Assembly: GCA_000751835.1 (NCBI GenBank)
Contig: CCMQ01000010.1
Coordinates: 1 to 64,000 of the forward strand
From: Necropsobacter rosorum
GTDB lineage: Bacteria > Pseudomonadota > Gammaproteobacteria > Enterobacterales > Pasteurellaceae
Direction: 5' to 3'
DNA length: 64,000 bases
Under the pieces are notes generated by a model. The model saw only the letters and a program-made list of their open reading frames with translations, was not told where the DNA came from and did no database searches. The translations under genes were made by a program, and so were the position numbers. Numbering within the stretch: the stretch's first letter is position 1; the number at the start of each line of letters is the position of its first letter. Below are positions 26,852 to 38,363 of this stretch, piece after piece.

Positions 26852-29758
26852 TTATGCCTGACGGGTGACGATGACCCGCAGACTGTCCAAACGCCAGCCG
26901 GCGTTTTCTATTTCGGTTAAAATCCGCATGCGCTGCTGCTCCAGCGCGTCAATTTCCTGCCGGCGAATCGTTTTATTCACCGCCTGCAACGCGACCAGAC
27001 GGTTTAACTCGGCGCTCAGGCTGTTATCCGCCGCTTGCCGCGCCACAGCAATAACCTGTTGTGCCGGCGCAATAATCTGTTGTTGTGCCGAGGTCAGTAA
27101 ACGCGTAATCTGCGGGCGCAGCATTTTCACCACCTTATTCGCCGTATTTCTGCCCAGCGGTTTAAGCTGTTTCTGCAAACCGTCGAAGGACACCTGTCCG
27201 GCCAAATCATGTCCTTTCGCATCCAGCAACAAGCGGATCGGCGTCGGCGGCAGGAAACGGGTTAATTGTAACCCTTTCGGCGCTTGGGTTTCCACCACAA
27301 ACAGGGTTTCCAGCAATAAGGTACCCGCCGGCAGCGCCTTATTCTCCAATAACGCGGCGGCGGTTTTACCGATATCGCCGGAGACAATCAAATCAATGCC
27401 GTGACGAATCATCGGGTGATCCCAGCTGAGAAATTCCAGCTCTTCGCGCGCCAGCGCCAGCTGCCGGTCAAAGGTTAGGGTCGCGCCCTCCTCTTTCAGC
27501 CCCGGAAAATCAGGGATCAGCATGGTGCCGCTCGGGCGAACCACCAGGGTGTTTTCTCCCGCCTCTTCCTGCTCCAGCCCGATAATATCAAATAAATTCA
27601 GGGCAAATTCCGTCAGCTGCGGGCTGCCGTCCTGTGCGGCAATATCGGCGGCCAGTTGCGCTGCCGCCTCGCCGCCGTTGGAATTCAGTTCCAGCAAACG
27701 ATCACGCCCGTTTTCCAGCGTCTGTTTCAGCTGCTGCCGTTGCGCTCGGGTTTGCCGGATAAATGCCTCGAAGCCGTCAAGTGCGGTGGGATTTTGCAGA
27801 AAACTACGCAATTTTTCACCGCACTTTGCAAACAACGCGGCGCCCATCGGACAGGTTTCTTCAAACGCATTCAGCCCCTGATGATACCACTGCGCCAATA
27901 AATGCGACGGGTCGTCCTGAAAGCAGGGAACATAAATCTGCACGGCCTGCCGTTGTCCGATGCGATCCAGCCGGCCGATACATTGTTCCAGTAAATCCGG
28001 ATTATCCGGCAGATTGAACAACACCAAACGGCTGGCAAACTGAAAATTACGCCCTTCGGCGCCGATAGCCGAGCTGAGCAACACCTGCGCGCCGTTTTCC
28101 TGCTGAGCGAAATACGCCGCCGCCCGATCACGTTCCACAATCGACATCTTATCGTGAAACAGCGCCGCGCGAATGCCCTCTTTTTCCCGCAGCGCGCGTT
28201 CCAGCTGCACGGCGGTTTCCGCCTGCCGGCAAATCAGCAGGATTTTTTCCGTGCGGTGACGTTGCAGAAAACTTATCAGCCAGTCCACCCGCGGGTCGAA
28301 ATCCCACCATGCCGCTTGCGGCTGCATGGAGCCGAACATCCGCTCCGGATAAAACAAATCCGCCGCCTCAAGCCCGCCAAGCGAGGTCAACACCTTAATG
28401 GCATTTTGATACTGCGGCGGCATAGCCAGTGTAATCTGATGATAAATGCGCTGCGGAAAACCTTTTACGCCTTGTCGGGTATTGCGGAACAGCAACCTGC
28501 CGGTGCCGTGGCGGTCAATCAGATTGGTGATCAGTTCCTGACGGGCGGCATTGCGCTGCGTCTGCTCAGCCTGCGAATTAATGATTTTCAGCAACGGTTC
28601 AATATCCTGTTCCGATAATAATTCGCTCAAATGATTCTGCTGCGCCCGATCCAAAGGCTGATCCGCCAGCAGAGTCTGCACGGCCTCCGCCACCGGCCGA
28701 TACTGTTGCTGTTCCTGCAAAAAGGCGGCGTAATCATAAAAACGCTCCGGATCAAGCAGGCGCAAACGGGCGAAATGGCTTTCCTGCCCCAGCTGCTCCG
28801 GCGTGGCGGTCAGCAGCAAGACCGCCGGGATACCTTGCGCCAGCCGCTCCACCAGCTGATAAGCCGGGCTTGCCGTCTGCGGCGACCATTGCAAATGATG
28901 CGCCTCGTCCACAATCAGCAGATCGAACTCCGTTTCCGATAACTGCACGGCGCGTTTCGGCTGTGCCGTCAGCCAATCCAGCGAACAGATAATCAGATTG
29001 TCACTGTGAAACGGATTGACCGCCGCCTGTTCCGCCGCACCGTCAAAATCGGCGCAGCGTTGTTCGTCAAACAGCGCAAAGGGTAAATTAAACCGGCGCC
29101 GCATTTCCACCAGCCATTGATGTTGCAGATTTTCCGGAACCAGAATCAGCACCCGCTCCGCTTTTTCCGCCAGCAGTTGCTGCTGTAAAATCATCCCCGC
29201 TTCAATGGTTTTACCCAATCCCACTTCGTCGGCCAGCAACACGCGCGGGGCTATGCGCTCGCCCGCTTCTCTGGCGATATGCAGCTGATGCGGAATTAAC
29301 GCTGCCCGCGCACCGCGCAGGCCACGCAGCGGCGATTGATATTGCGCCTGCTGATGACACCATGCGCGGTAGCGGAGCGCAAAATGAGCGCTGCGATCAA
29401 TCTGCGCGGCAAACAGGCGTTCCTGCGGTTTGCTGAAGGTTATCCGCTGCGCCAGCTCAATTTCGCCGACCGCACATTGCTGTCCGTTATCCGCGCGCCG
29501 CACCAGATAAAACAACACATGATTACGTTCCTCGGCCTGCAACACTTCCGCCTGCCAGCCCTCCGCGTGGGTCAGAAAATCGCCGGGCTGATACTGCACG
29601 CGCAATAAAGGCGCATTTGCCACCGCATAGATCCGGGTTTCATCCGCCGCCGGAAAAAACAAGGTCACGGTTCGCTTGTCGGTGTCAGTGACGATTCCCA
29701 GACCAAGATTATTTTCACTTTCGCTGATCCAGCGCTGCCCCGCCGCAAAGGATGTCAT
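26852..29758 (-). CDS. rapA: RNA polymerase-associated SWI/SNF ATPase RapA
   Basis: Recycles RNA polymerase after termination. The 968 residues match E. coli RapA (968). Visible features are the N-terminal Tudor-like region starting [21 protein letters not shown], motif [16 protein letters not shown] near residue 178, the DEAH box in [10 protein letters not shown], the helicase C motif [12 protein letters not shown] and [11 protein letters not shown], and a long C-terminal coiled region. It opens the rapA-rluA-yihI-DUF2489-hemN run and is divergent from pnuC. Confidence 0.97.
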   Translation of the reverse strand: MTSFAAGQRWISESENNLGLGIVTDTDKRTVTLFFPAADETRIYAVANAPLLRVQYQPGDFLTHAEGWQAEVLQAEERNHVLFYLVRRADNGQQCAVGEIELAQRITFSKPQERLFAAQIDRSAHFALRYRAWCHQQAQYQSPLRGLRGARAALIPHQLHIAREAGERIAPRVLLADEVGLGKTIEAGMILQQQLLAEKAERVLILVPENLQHQWLVEMRRRFNLPFALFDEQRCADFDGAAEQAAVNPFHSDNLIICSLDWLTAQPKRAVQLSETEFDLLIVDEAHHLQWSPQTASPAYQLVERLAQGIPAVLLLTATPEQLGQESHFARLRLLDPERFYDYAAFLQEQQQYRPVAEAVQTLLADQPLDRAQQNHLSELLSEQDIEPLLKIINSQAEQTQRNAARQELITNLIDRHGTGRLLFRNTRQGVKGFPQRIYHQITLAMPPQYQNAIKVLTSLGGLEAADLFYPERMFGSMQPQAAWWDFDPRVDWLISFLQRHRTEKILLICRQAETAVQLERALREKEGIRAALFHDKMSIVERDRAAAYFAQQENGAQVLLSSAIGAEGRNFQFASRLVLFNLPDNPDLLEQCIGRLDRIGQRQAVQIYVPCFQDDPSHLLAQWYHQGLNAFEETCPMGAALFAKCGEKLRSFLQNPTALDGFEAFIRQTRAQRQQLKQTLENGRDRLLELNSNGGEAAAQLAADIAAQDGSPQLTEFALNLFDIIGLEQEEAGENTLVVRPSGTMLIPDFPGLKEEGATLTFDRQLALAREELEFLSWDHPMIRHGIDLIVSGDIGKTAAALLENKALPAGTLLLETLFVVETQAPKGLQLTRFLPPTPIRLLLDAKGHDLAGQVSFDGLQKQLKPLGRNTANKVVKMLRPQITRLLTSAQQQIIAPAQQVIAVARQAADNSLSAELNRLVALQAVNKTIRRQEIDALEQQRMRILTEIENAGWRLDSLRVIVTRQA

Positions 29759-29958
29759 GCTCTGTTTACTCTCTTTGATTATTAAAAAACGGTCGGCTAT
29801 TTTAGCGGGGTTAGGGCTAAAAAGAAATGAAAATATATATTATAATTCCGGCTTAAAGCATAACATTGACTCTCAAAATGTAGCTATTGCTTGACATGCT
29901 TAAAGTGCGGTGCAAAAATCAAACGGATTTTTTCTTTTCGTCAACAGGAGCAACACGC

Positions 29959-30654
29959 ATGAACCTCTCGCAAAGCCTAAAAAATGAATTTCTCGGTGGC
30001 TGGAAACCTTTTGAAGTGATCTGGCTTTTTATCTTTTTGGCCGCACAGATTATCGCTTATGTGCTGGATCCGGTTTCGCTGCTGGAAGTGATTGCCGGTA
30101 TTTCCGGCATTCTGTGCGTGGTGTTCGTCGGTAAAGGCAAAATCAGCAATTATTTGTTCGGTCTGATTTTTGCTTACAGTTATTTTTATGTGTCTTTAGA
30201 CAACAAATTCTACGGCGAAATGACCACCGCATTATATGTATATATTCCGGCGCAGTTTATCGGCTATTTTTTGTGGAAAGAAAATATGCGCAACGGCACC
30301 GACAATGCGGAAACCGTGATCGCTAAATTTCTGTCGCTGAAAGGCTGGCTGACGTTGATCGGTGCCGTGGTTATCGGCTCGCTGGCCTTTATTGCCATTT
30401 TAAAAACAACCGACGGCAACTCCATCGGTCTGGACGGCGTAACCACGGTGCTGGTGATTGCGGCGCAGTTGCTGATGATTCTGCGTTACAGCGAACAATG
30501 GCTGCTGTGGATTGTGATTAACGTGTTGTCCATCGTGCTGTGGGCGGAAACTCCGGCGATGTATCTGATGTACGGCGCTTATCTGCTTAACTCGCTGTAC
30601 GGTTATTATAACTGGTCGAAACTGGCCAAAACCCGCCCTGTCGCCACGCCGTAA
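29959..30654 (+). CDS. pnuC: Nicotinamide riboside transporter PnuC
   Basis: A membrane carrier (seven to eight helices) for nicotinamide riboside, important in NAD-requiring Pasteurellaceae, where V-factor salvage depends on PnuC. Family motifs GWKPFEVIWL, ISGILCVVFVGKGKISNYLFGL and the C-terminal NSLYGYYNW are present. An upstream in-frame start at 29887 exists, but the ATG at 29959 follows an AGGAG site and gives the usual MNLSQSLKNEF start (231 residues). An uptake sequence lies in the leader. Confidence 0.95.
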   Translation: MNLSQSLKNEFLGGWKPFEVIWLFIFLAAQIIAYVLDPVSLLEVIAGISGILCVVFVGKGKISNYLFGLIFAYSYFYVSLDNKFYGEMTTALYVYIPAQFIGYFLWKENMRNGTDNAETVIAKFLSLKGWLTLIGAVVIGSLAFIAILKTTDGNSIGLDGVTTVLVIAAQLLMILRYSEQWLLWIVINVLSIVLWAETPAMYLMYGAYLLNSLYGYYNWSKLAKTRPVATP

Positions 30655-30669
30655 ACATGAGGAGATAAA

Positions 30670-30694
30670 AAAGCCCGGATGATTTCCGGGCTTT
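30670..30694. terminator. Bidirectional terminator between pnuC and rplS
   Basis: A 10-bp stem AAAGCCCGGA / TCCGGGCTTT (30670-30679 with 30685-30694) with T-rich sequence on one side and A-rich on the other. It serves the convergent pnuC and rplS transcripts. Confidence 0.88.
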
Positions 30695-30716
30695 CTTTTG
30701 CTCTGTGCGAAAACAA

Positions 30717-31088
<372 letters not shown>

Positions 31089-31094
31089 CTAGAG

Positions 31095-31841
31095 TTAACT
31101 GATGTTGCTGTGTTCAGATTTAATCTGATGCAACAGCGTTTTCTGTTCGTCAGTCAGAGCTAGGCTTTCCAATAGCTCAGGGCGTCGTAACCACGTCCGC
31201 GCAAGGGATTGTTTTAATCGCCATTGGCGGATCTGTTCGTGATTTCCCGACATCAGCACGGGCGGCACGGTTAACCCGTCCAGCATTTCCGGACGCGTAT
31301 AATGCGGGCAGTCCAGCAAACCGTCGGCAAAGGAATCTTCCTGTGCGGAAGCCTGTTTGCCCAACACTCCGGGGATAAAGCGGGCGACGGCGTCAATCAA
31401 CGTCATCGCCGGCAATTCGCCACCGGTCAGAACGTAATCCCCAACCGACCATTCCTCATCAATTTCGGTCTGAATCAGCCGTTCGTCAATGCCTTCGTAA
31501 CGTCCGCAAACCAAGATTAATTTCTCGTTTTTGGCCAGCTCCGTTACGCCGGATTGTTCGAGTTTACGTCCCTGCGGCGAAAGATAAATTACCTTCACCC
31601 CCTCTCCTGCCGCCGCTTTCGCCGCCCGGATCGCATCACGCAATGGCTGCACCATCATCAGCATTCCCGGCCCGCCGCCGTAAGGGCGGTCGTCCACGGT
31701 TTTGTGTTTGTCAACGGTGAAATCGCGCGGATTCCAGCATTGCACCTGCAAGAGATTGTGTTTAACGGCCCGTCCCGTTACCCCGTATTCCGTCACAGCT
31801 TTAAACATTTCGGGGAAAAGACTAATAATCCCGATCCACAT
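31095..31841 (-). CDS. trmD: tRNA (guanine-N1-)-methyltransferase TrmD
   Basis: Methylates G37 of tRNAs using a SAM-binding trefoil knot. Knot motifs [21 protein letters not shown] and the [12 protein letters not shown] segment are intact. The frame opens at a GTG three codons earlier, but the ATG at 31841 lies six bases after AGGTG and gives the [12 protein letters not shown] start of H. influenzae TrmD (248 residues). It sits between rimM and rplS. Confidence 0.97.
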   Translation of the reverse strand: MWIGIISLFPEMFKAVTEYGVTGRAVKHNLLQVQCWNPRDFTVDKHKTVDDRPYGGGPGMLMMVQPLRDAIRAAKAAAGEGVKVIYLSPQGRKLEQSGVTELAKNEKLILVCGRYEGIDERLIQTEIDEEWSVGDYVLTGGELPAMTLIDAVARFIPGVLGKQASAQEDSFADGLLDCPHYTRPEMLDGLTVPPVLMSGNHEQIRQWRLKQSLARTWLRRPELLESLALTDEQKTLLHQIKSEHSNIS

Positions 31842-31898
31842 CTGCATCACCTTTTTGGGTCAAAATGTTACCGCCAAAGCCCAACGGCATACCTGAGG

Positions 31899-32426
31899 TT
31901 AGAAACCAGCGTCCCAATCCACCTCAATAGTCTTGGTGGTGAGATCCACTCTTTTAACTACTTGTTCATACAAGAACGGAATTAAACGTTCTTGTTTACC
32001 GAAAGCATCTTTAGCACCGGCGCGCACCACCAAAACATCATTGGAACCGGTCTCCATCATTTCGGCCACCGTGCCCATCGCATAGCCCTGCAGATTGACC
32101 ACCTGACAACCGATTAAATCGTGCCAGTAATAATCGCCCTCCGCCAGCGCCGGAAATACGCTCAAATCCACTCCGATTTCCACATTGGCGAGGATTTGCG
32201 CCGCTTCCCGGTCATTCACATGCTTTAATTTCACGATAAGCTCGTGATTATGATGTTTCCAGCTTTCCAGTTCGGCCGGTTGCCACTGGCCTTTAATGTT
32301 TAAAAACCAAGGCTGATAATCAAAAATACTTTCGGCTTGTTCTGTGGATGAATAAACACGCAACCAACCGCGAATTCCGTAGGTTGAACCCAGTTTGCCG
32401 ACCACTTCGATTCTCTGCTGTGTCAT
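31899..32426 (-). CDS. rimM: Ribosome maturation factor RimM
   Basis: Assembly factor for the 30S head that binds S19. It has the N-terminal RimM barrel ([17 protein letters not shown]) and the C-terminal PRC-barrel ([33 protein letters not shown]). I chose the ATG at 32426, preceded by GGTG, over the upstream GTG at 32435. The 175 residues match Haemophilus RimM. Confidence 0.97.
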   Translation of the reverse strand: MTQQRIEVVGKLGSTYGIRGWLRVYSSTEQAESIFDYQPWFLNIKGQWQPAELESWKHHNHELIVKLKHVNDREAAQILANVEIGVDLSVFPALAEGDYYWHDLIGCQVVNLQGYAMGTVAEMMETGSNDVLVVRAGAKDAFGKQERLIPFLYEQVVKRVDLTTKTIEVDWDAGF

Positions 32427-32457
32427 GTTATTCACCGATAAACTTAAAAATCCGCAA

Positions 32458-32706
32458 TTATGCGGCTTTTTGCACTTCTTTTACCAAAGACGCAACGCGA
32501 TCGGATAAAGACGCGCCTTTTTCAACCCAAGCGTTCACACGTTCCAGATTGATGCGGACACGTTCCGCTTTACCGGTTGCCAACGGGTTGAAGAAACCGA
32601 TGCGCTCAATAAAACGACCGTCACGCGGGCAACGGCTGTCAGCAACAACGATTTGATAAAATGGGCGTTTTTTAGCTCCGCCACGAGATAAACGAATGGT
32701 TACCAT
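32458..32706 (-). CDS. rpsP: 30S ribosomal protein S16
   Basis: An 82-residue ribosomal protein with the signature [21 protein letters not shown] and [10 protein letters not shown]. It is the first gene of the rpsP-rimM-trmD-rplS operon. It lies 213 bases from the divergent glycosyltransferase gene; that spacer has a CCCACCTCGAAGGTGTGGG hairpin and an uptake sequence near 32866. Confidence 0.98.
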   Translation of the reverse strand: MVTIRLSRGGAKKRPFYQIVVADSRCPRDGRFIERIGFFNPLATGKAERVRINLERVNAWVEKGASLSDRVASLVKEVQKAA

Positions 32707-32919
32707 AACCTTCCTCTAAATGTTTAATACGAAAAGAAAACCCACCTCGAAGGTGTGGGAATGCTTACTTTTTTCTCTGTATATATAGACAAAAAGCCTG
32801 AGGATCATACTCTTTTTTGCCGAAAAAGCAAGGTAAAAGTCGGTTTTCGCGCCCCTGCGCTGTAAAGTGCGGTCGGATTTGATAGAATATCGCATTCGAT
32901 CTCACCAAGAGCCATATTT

Positions 32920-33948
32920 ATGCAGAAATTACTTGCGATCCGTAACGATAAACTGGGCGATTTTGTGCTGGCCTTTCCAGCGCTCGCCGCCCTCAAACGC
33001 TCGGCGCCGGAGATGGAAATCACCGCGCTGGTGCCCGCTTATACCGCTCCGCTGGCGCAAATCTGTCCCTATATTGATAACATCATTATTGATGCCGGTG
33101 ATAAAAACGACCGCGCCGAATTCCGTCGGGTGCTCAATGAAATCAAGGCGCAGCGCTTTGACGCGGTGATAAGCTTCGTCTCCGACTGGTATAACGCCAG
33201 ACTGACCTGGCAAAGCGGTATCAAATACCGTTTGGCGCCCGCCACTAAACTCTTTCAGTTTTTATATAACCGGCGTTTAACCCAGCGCCGTTCCCAATCG
33301 GCCAAACCGGAGTTTGAATACAACCGCGATCTGGCGCGCCGTTTTTTGCAGGATCACCACATACCGCTGCGCGAACCTCAACCGCCGTATCTAACCTTTG
33401 CGCAAAGTGCGGTGCAAAATCAGCAAGAAAAATTGCGCCGCACACTGGGGATCGGCGGCGATAAGAAATGGCTGTTCGTACACAGCGGTTCCGGCGGCTC
33501 GGCCAATAATCTGTCGCCGGTGCAATATGCGCAGCTGATCACCGGGCTGCTGCAAGCGTTTGATTGCTATGTGATCTTAACGGCGGGGCCGAACGAAAGC
33601 GAAAAAGCCCGCGCACTGGCACGGGCGGTCAGCCACCCGAATGTGGCGGTGTACGATAAAAACGACGGGCTGGTGGATTTTGCCCGTTCGCTGGCCTGCG
33701 CCGATCTGTTTATTGCCGGCTCCACCGGCCCGCTGCATGTCAGCGGGGCGCTGAATATTCCCACCATCGGCTTCTACCCGAGCCGCCGTTCGGCACTTCC
33801 GCTGCGCTGGCAGCCGATTAATTGGCCCGATCGGCATCTGGCGTTCTGCCCGCCGCCGGAAAAACAGTTTCAGACGGATTTAACCGTGATCAATATCGCC
33901 CGCGCGCTGGAAACGATCATTCCTTTCGTACGCGAACAATGGCGCTAA
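32920..33948 (+). CDS. Family 9 glycosyltransferase (heptosyltransferase-like)
   Basis: A 342-residue GT-B enzyme of the lipopolysaccharide heptosyltransferase family. It has the N-terminal RNDKLGDFVLAFPALAALK and the C-terminal LFIAGSTGPLHVSGALNIPTIGFYPSRR, which forms the donor site. It probably adds a sugar, most likely heptose, to the lipooligosaccharide core at the inner-membrane face. It most resembles the OpsX/RfaQ-type transferases of Haemophilus, but the acceptor cannot be read from sequence. A core glucosyltransferase gene is convergent next door, which supports an LOS role. Confidence 0.85.
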   Translation: MQKLLAIRNDKLGDFVLAFPALAALKRSAPEMEITALVPAYTAPLAQICPYIDNIIIDAGDKNDRAEFRRVLNEIKAQRFDAVISFVSDWYNARLTWQSGIKYRLAPATKLFQFLYNRRLTQRRSQSAKPEFEYNRDLARRFLQDHHIPLREPQPPYLTFAQSAVQNQQEKLRRTLGIGGDKKWLFVHSGSGGSANNLSPVQYAQLITGLLQAFDCYVILTAGPNESEKARALARAVSHPNVAVYDKNDGLVDFARSLACADLFIAGSTGPLHVSGALNIPTIGFYPSRRSALPLRWQPINWPDRHLAFCPPPEKQFQTDLTVINIARALETIIPFVREQWR

Positions 33949-33951
33949 CGT

Positions 33952-33991
33952 AAAGTGCGGTGAAAATTTGTGAGATTTTTCACCGCACTTT
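33952..33991. terminator. Inverted uptake-sequence terminator between the two LOS genes
   Basis: Opposed USS copies form a 15-bp stem (33952-33966 with 33977-33991, AAAGTGCGGTGAAAA and complement). Placed between convergent genes, it can act on both strands. Confidence 0.85.
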
Positions 33992-34010
33992 TACCCGCCC
34001 TGTGAATGCG

Positions 34011-34772
34011 CTACCGATCTTTGGTTCTCACCCATAAATCCGCGTATTTCACAAAGGTGGAATGGGTGGACAGCAGCGCAAGCAAAAAGCCTGGTTTGCC
34101 GTCCAGAAAACCGGCTTTCAGAATGTACATTTTCACGAAACAACCGAGCGCATGCGCCACGCCTTGCAGCAAGGTGCCCTTTTTGCCGGCGGCGGCTTTC
34201 TGCTGCGCCCAGGCGGCGGCATAGCCGGCGGATTTCACCAGATAATGCTGCACATCTTTATAGGTGTAATGATACAAATCGCCGTTTAATTTTTTCACCT
34301 GCGCGCCGGCGGGATAATGCACGCGTTCGTGCACCAGTTCGTCGCCGTAGCGGGCAAAATCGGTTTTATACAGACGCACCACATAATCGGGATACCAGCC
34401 GGAATGGCGGATTTGCCGGCCGAACACTTCGCTCAGGCGGCCGATCTGATACACCGTATTGTCTGCGTTTTCCGCCACCGCCTGCAAAACAGAACGGCGC
34501 AGCGGCTCGCTGACCCGTTCATCGGCATCCAGCCATAACACATAATCGCTGCTGACATAACGCTGCGCGCGCTGCCGCTGTTTGCCAAATCCCGGCCAGT
34601 CGGCATGGCGATAAAATTTCGCACCGTAACGCAAGGCAATGGCTTCGGTATCATCCGTGCTGCCGGCATCCACAATCACAATCTCGTCAACCCAGTCTTT
34701 CACGCTGTCCAAACACAGGGCAAGATCCTGCTGTTCGTTTTTCACAATCATCGCGACACTTATCGTCGGCAT
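34011..34772 (-). CDS. lgtF: Family 2 glycosyltransferase (LgtF/WaaE-type core beta-glucosyltransferase)
   Basis: A 253-residue GT-A glycosyltransferase starting [24 protein letters not shown], with [11 protein letters not shown] and a DxD-type metal site in [12 protein letters not shown]. The later [11 protein letters not shown] and DELVHERV segments are typical of the LgtF/WaaE/KdtX group, which adds the first glucose to inner-core heptose. The gene symbol is assigned by resemblance and the convergent heptosyltransferase-like neighbour. Confidence 0.8.
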   Translation of the reverse strand: MPTISVAMIVKNEQQDLALCLDSVKDWVDEIVIVDAGSTDDTEAIALRYGAKFYRHADWPGFGKQRQRAQRYVSSDYVLWLDADERVSEPLRRSVLQAVAENADNTVYQIGRLSEVFGRQIRHSGWYPDYVVRLYKTDFARYGDELVHERVHYPAGAQVKKLNGDLYHYTYKDVQHYLVKSAGYAAAWAQQKAAAGKKGTLLQGVAHALGCFVKMYILKAGFLDGKPGFLLALLSTHSTFVKYADLWVRTKDR

Positions 34773-34875
34773 AATTTATCCTTTATGGTCAGGCGGTTAT
34801 CAAACGGCATCCATTCTAACCGATTCGCCGCGCTGAAGAAAGTCGGCGCAAACGCACCGCACTTTCTCCCGCTCG

Positions 34876-35538
34876 TTATCCGCCCGCGCTGCGATCACTG
34901 CGGTGACAGCGCACAATCACGGACAGGGTCAGCTGCATCAGCCAGCCGATAGAAAAGGCAAACAGCAAGGTGCCGAGACCGACCGTGCCGCCGAGCAGAA
35001 AACCGAGCAGGCAAACGCTCACTTCAATGACGGTGCGCACAACGCCGACTTTCCAGTGAAAACGATGACACAATCCGACCATCAGCCCATCGCGCGGCCC
35101 GGCGCCCTGATGACAGGTTAAATAAAATGCCGATCCGATCCCGAACAGTAAAATGCCGATCACGGCGTACAGCATGCGCATCAGCAATGGCTGCGGCGGG
35201 GTGAGAAACGCCGTCGTCAGCCCCAGCCACAGGGCAATCACCAGCACATTCAGCAAGGTGCCGATGCCCGGTTTCAGTTTCAGCGGAAACCACACCAGCA
35301 TCACCAGAGCGCTGACGATAAGCGACGCCCAGCCGACACTGAAACCGCCCTGCAGAGAAACGCCCTGAGATAATACCGTCCAAGGGGCGGAACCTAAATT
35401 CGATAACAGCAAAAACCCTTCGCCGATACCGATAACACTGAGCGACATCAGCAGCACCGACAACGGCTTCCATTCCAGCGCCCAGAACGCGGTTGCCGTC
35501 CACGCGGTTTGTGGCAGAACCCTAAACTTATGTCTCAT
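34876..35538 (-). CDS. YczE/YyaS/YitT-like integral membrane protein
   Basis: A roughly 220-residue protein with five to six membrane helices. The motif GEGFLLLSNLGSAPWTVLSQG near the N-terminus and HQGAGPRDGLMVGL in the middle are those of the YczE-like family. No transported substrate is established. A TTG-initiated frame extends to 35571, but the ATG at 35538 seems more likely. It is divergent from nupC across about 240 bases. Confidence 0.75.
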   Translation of the reverse strand: MRHKFRVLPQTAWTATAFWALEWKPLSVLLMSLSVIGIGEGFLLLSNLGSAPWTVLSQGVSLQGGFSVGWASLIVSALVMLVWFPLKLKPGIGTLLNVLVIALWLGLTTAFLTPPQPLLMRMLYAVIGILLFGIGSAFYLTCHQGAGPRDGLMVGLCHRFHWKVGVVRTVIEVSVCLLGFLLGGTVGLGTLLFAFSIGWLMQLTLSVIVRCHRSDRSAGG

Positions 35539-35775
35539 AATAATATCGTCATTTTTATTGCGTAACGGCAATCATAATGGAAAAAACCGATTCGCCCAAC
35601 AAGATATTGGCAATAACATATAGCCAAATCATTTAAAAAATCGTTTATATTTCATTCATCGCAATCGCTTGCCTTCACATTTCTTAATATTGGCACAAGA
35701 TTTTCAGCGAGAAAAAAGATAGAATGACTTCGCTGTTTTATATCAACGTGTTATTTCAATTTGAGGAATTCGATC

Positions 35776-37020
35776 ATGGACACCCTAATCAGTGTAATCG
35801 GTATTTTCGCCCTGCTGGCGATCGCCGTATTACTCTCCACCAATCGCCGCGCCATCAATCTGCGCACCGTATTCGGCGCGTTACTGATTCAAATCGCAAT
35901 GGGCGCGCTTATTCTTTATGTGCCGGCCGGCCGCAATGTGTTGCTGGGCATGGCCGATGCGATCAGTAAGGTTATCGCCTACGGCAACGAAGGGATCGCC
36001 TTCGTCTTCGGCGGGCTGGCCGATACCGAGACTGTCGGCTTTGTGTTTGCCGTGAAAGTGCTGTCAATTATCGTGTTTTTCTCCTCATTGATTTCCCTGC
36101 TGTATTATATCGGGGTGATGCAATGGGTGATCAAAATCATCGGCGGCGCATTACAAAAAGCCTTAGGCACCTCCAAAGCGGAATCCATGTCCGCGGCGGC
36201 GAATATCTTCGTGGGGCAAACCGAAGCACCGCTGGTGGTCAAACCTTATATCAGCAAAATGACCGAATCGGAATTATTCGCCGTGATGTGCGGCGGGCTG
36301 GCGTCGATCGCAGGTTCAGTGATGGCGGGCTATGCCGGCATGGGTGTGCCGTTGCCTTATTTGATCGCCGCCTCCTTTATGGCGGCGCCGGCAGGCTTGT
36401 TATTCGCCAAGATTCTGATTCCGCAAACCCAGAAATTCAACGATGATATTGAAAAAGTCGATCTGGAAAAACCGGCCAATATTCTGGATGCCGCCGCAGC
36501 CGGTGCGTCTTCCGGTATGCAGCTGGCATTAAATGTGGGCGCTATGCTGGTGGCCTTCGTCGCGTTGATCGCGTTGATTAACGGCATGCTGGGCGGTATC
36601 GGCGGTTGGTTCGGCATGGCGGATCTGTCCCTCGGTTCGATTTTCGGTTGGGTGTTCAGACCGTTGGCATGGATTATCGGTGTGCCGTGGGAAGAAGCGC
36701 AAATTGCCGGCCGCATGATCGGCACCAAACTGGCGATTAACGAATTCGTCGGCTATCTGGAATTCGCCCCTTATCTCGCTGCGGATGCGGCGGTGCAGCT
36801 GGGCGATAAAACCAAAGCCATCATTACCTTCGCCCTGTGCGGTTTCGCCAACTTCAGTTCCATCGCCATTTTGATCGGCGGTCTGGGCGGTATGGCGCCG
36901 AACCGCCGCGGCGATATCGCCCGTCTCGGCATTAAAGCGGTTATCGCCGGTTCACTGGCCAACTTAATGAGTGCGACGATAGCCGGCTTATTTATCGGAT
37001 TGAGTGGTGCGGCGCTGTAA
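35776..37020 (+). CDS. nupC: Concentrative nucleoside transporter NupC
   Basis: A cation-coupled nucleoside symporter of the CNT family in the inner membrane. Characteristic segments include [40 protein letters not shown] and the C-terminal [16 protein letters not shown]. The frame begins at a TTG at 35761, but the ATG at 35776 has a GAGGA site nine bases upstream (414 residues). It is followed by deoB and deoD, so uptake and breakdown of nucleosides are encoded together. Confidence 0.95.
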   Translation: MDTLISVIGIFALLAIAVLLSTNRRAINLRTVFGALLIQIAMGALILYVPAGRNVLLGMADAISKVIAYGNEGIAFVFGGLADTETVGFVFAVKVLSIIVFFSSLISLLYYIGVMQWVIKIIGGALQKALGTSKAESMSAAANIFVGQTEAPLVVKPYISKMTESELFAVMCGGLASIAGSVMAGYAGMGVPLPYLIAASFMAAPAGLLFAKILIPQTQKFNDDIEKVDLEKPANILDAAAAGASSGMQLALNVGAMLVAFVALIALINGMLGGIGGWFGMADLSLGSIFGWVFRPLAWIIGVPWEEAQIAGRMIGTKLAINEFVGYLEFAPYLAADAAVQLGDKTKAIITFALCGFANFSSIAILIGGLGGMAPNRRGDIARLGIKAVIAGSLANLMSATIAGLFIGLSGAAL

Positions 37021-37052
37021 AGTGCGGTATGATTTTAACCAGTTTTATTGAT

Positions 37053-37082
37053 GCGACACCACGACATTGTTCGTGGTGTTGT
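37053..37082 (+). other. Stable hairpin between nupC and deoB
   Basis: A 9-bp perfect stem (ACACCACGA at 37056-37064 with 37071-37079), extended by a G-T pair and a C-G pair, with a six-base loop. No T-tract follows. It may stabilise mRNA ends or weaken read-through rather than terminate. Confidence 0.5.
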
Positions 37083-37121
37083 CATTAGAGGGCAACGTAA
37101 ACGTTTGATAAAGAGGTGAGT

Positions 37122-38351
37122 ATGAAACGTGTATTTATTATGATGTTAGATTCTTTCGGAATCGGCGCCAGTGACGACGCAGATAAATTCGGCGATCAGG
37201 GTTCGGATACGCTGGGTCATATCGCGCAGCAATGTGCGGCGGGAAAAGCGGATAATACCGAACGTCAAGGGCCGCTGCATGTACCGAATCTGGAAAAATT
37301 AGGTCTGGGGCTGGCGGCCCAGCAATCCACCGGTCGCCTGCCGGCAGGCTTTGACCCACAACCGGCGCTTATCGGCGGTTATGCCTATGCGCAGGAAATT
37401 TCTTCCGGTAAAGATACACCGTCCGGCCACTGGGAAATCGCCGGCGTGCCGGTGCTGTTCAACTGGGGATATTTTCCGCAGCATGAAAACAGTTTCCCGC
37501 AGGAATTATTGGATCGCATCGTGCAGAAATCCGGCATTCCGGGTTATCTCGGCAATTGCCATTCGTCGGGTACCGTCATTCTGGATAAACTCGGCGAAGA
37601 ACATATGCAAAGCGGCAAACCGATTTTCTACACTTCCGCCGATTCCGTGTTCCAGATCGCCTGCCACGAAGAAACCTACGGGCTGGAAAAACTATACGAA
37701 TTATGTCAGATCGTCCGCGAAGAACTGGCGGATTATAATATCGGCCGCGTGATCGCCCGTCCGTTCGTCGGCGCCAAAGCCGGCGAATTCAGCCGCACCG
37801 GCAACCGTAAAGACTACGCAGTCGAGCCGCCGTCCAAAACCGTGCTGCAAAAACTGGTGGAAGAAAAACACGGCGAAGTGGTGTCCATCGGTAAAATCGC
37901 CGATATTTACGCCCATACCGGCATCACCCAGAAAGTCAAAGCCACCGGCATTGCCGAATTGTTTGATAAAACGCTGGTCGAAGTCAAAAGAGCGGGTGAA
38001 AATACCATTGTTTTCACCAACTTCGTTAATTTCGACTCCGATTACGGTCATCGCCGCGATGTGGCGGGTTATGCCGCCGCGCTGGAATATTTTGATCAGC
38101 GCCTGCCGCAGCTGCTTGAGCTGGTCACCGATGACGATATTGTGATTTTCACCGCCGATCACGGCTGCGACCCGACCTGGCAGGGCAGCGATCACACGCG
38201 CGAACATATTCCGGTGCTGATTTACGGTGCGCGCGTGCCGAAAAGCTTCCTCGGCAAACGCCAGACCTTTGCCGATATCGGCCAGACCATTGCGCAGTAT
38301 TTCGGTTTATCCGCCATGGATTACGGCACTGCTATCATTGATTTCAACTAA
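37122..38351 (+). CDS. deoB: Phosphopentomutase DeoB
   Basis: Interconverts ribose-1-phosphate or deoxyribose-1-phosphate with the 5-phosphates, feeding nucleoside sugars into central metabolism. An alkaline-phosphatase-superfamily fold with metal ligands is visible in [20 protein letters not shown] and [12 protein letters not shown]. Phosphoryl transfer probably involves the threonine of [10 protein letters not shown]. The ATG at 37122 follows AAGAGG and gives 409 residues (E. coli 407). It lies between nupC and deoD. Confidence 0.97.
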   Translation: MKRVFIMMLDSFGIGASDDADKFGDQGSDTLGHIAQQCAAGKADNTERQGPLHVPNLEKLGLGLAAQQSTGRLPAGFDPQPALIGGYAYAQEISSGKDTPSGHWEIAGVPVLFNWGYFPQHENSFPQELLDRIVQKSGIPGYLGNCHSSGTVILDKLGEEHMQSGKPIFYTSADSVFQIACHEETYGLEKLYELCQIVREELADYNIGRVIARPFVGAKAGEFSRTGNRKDYAVEPPSKTVLQKLVEEKHGEVVSIGKIADIYAHTGITQKVKATGIAELFDKTLVEVKRAGENTIVFTNFVNFDSDYGHRRDVAGYAAALEYFDQRLPQLLELVTDDDIVIFTADHGCDPTWQGSDHTREHIPVLIYGARVPKSFLGKRQTFADIGQTIAQYFGLSAMDYGTAIIDFN

Positions 38352-38363
38352 GAGGACAATATC

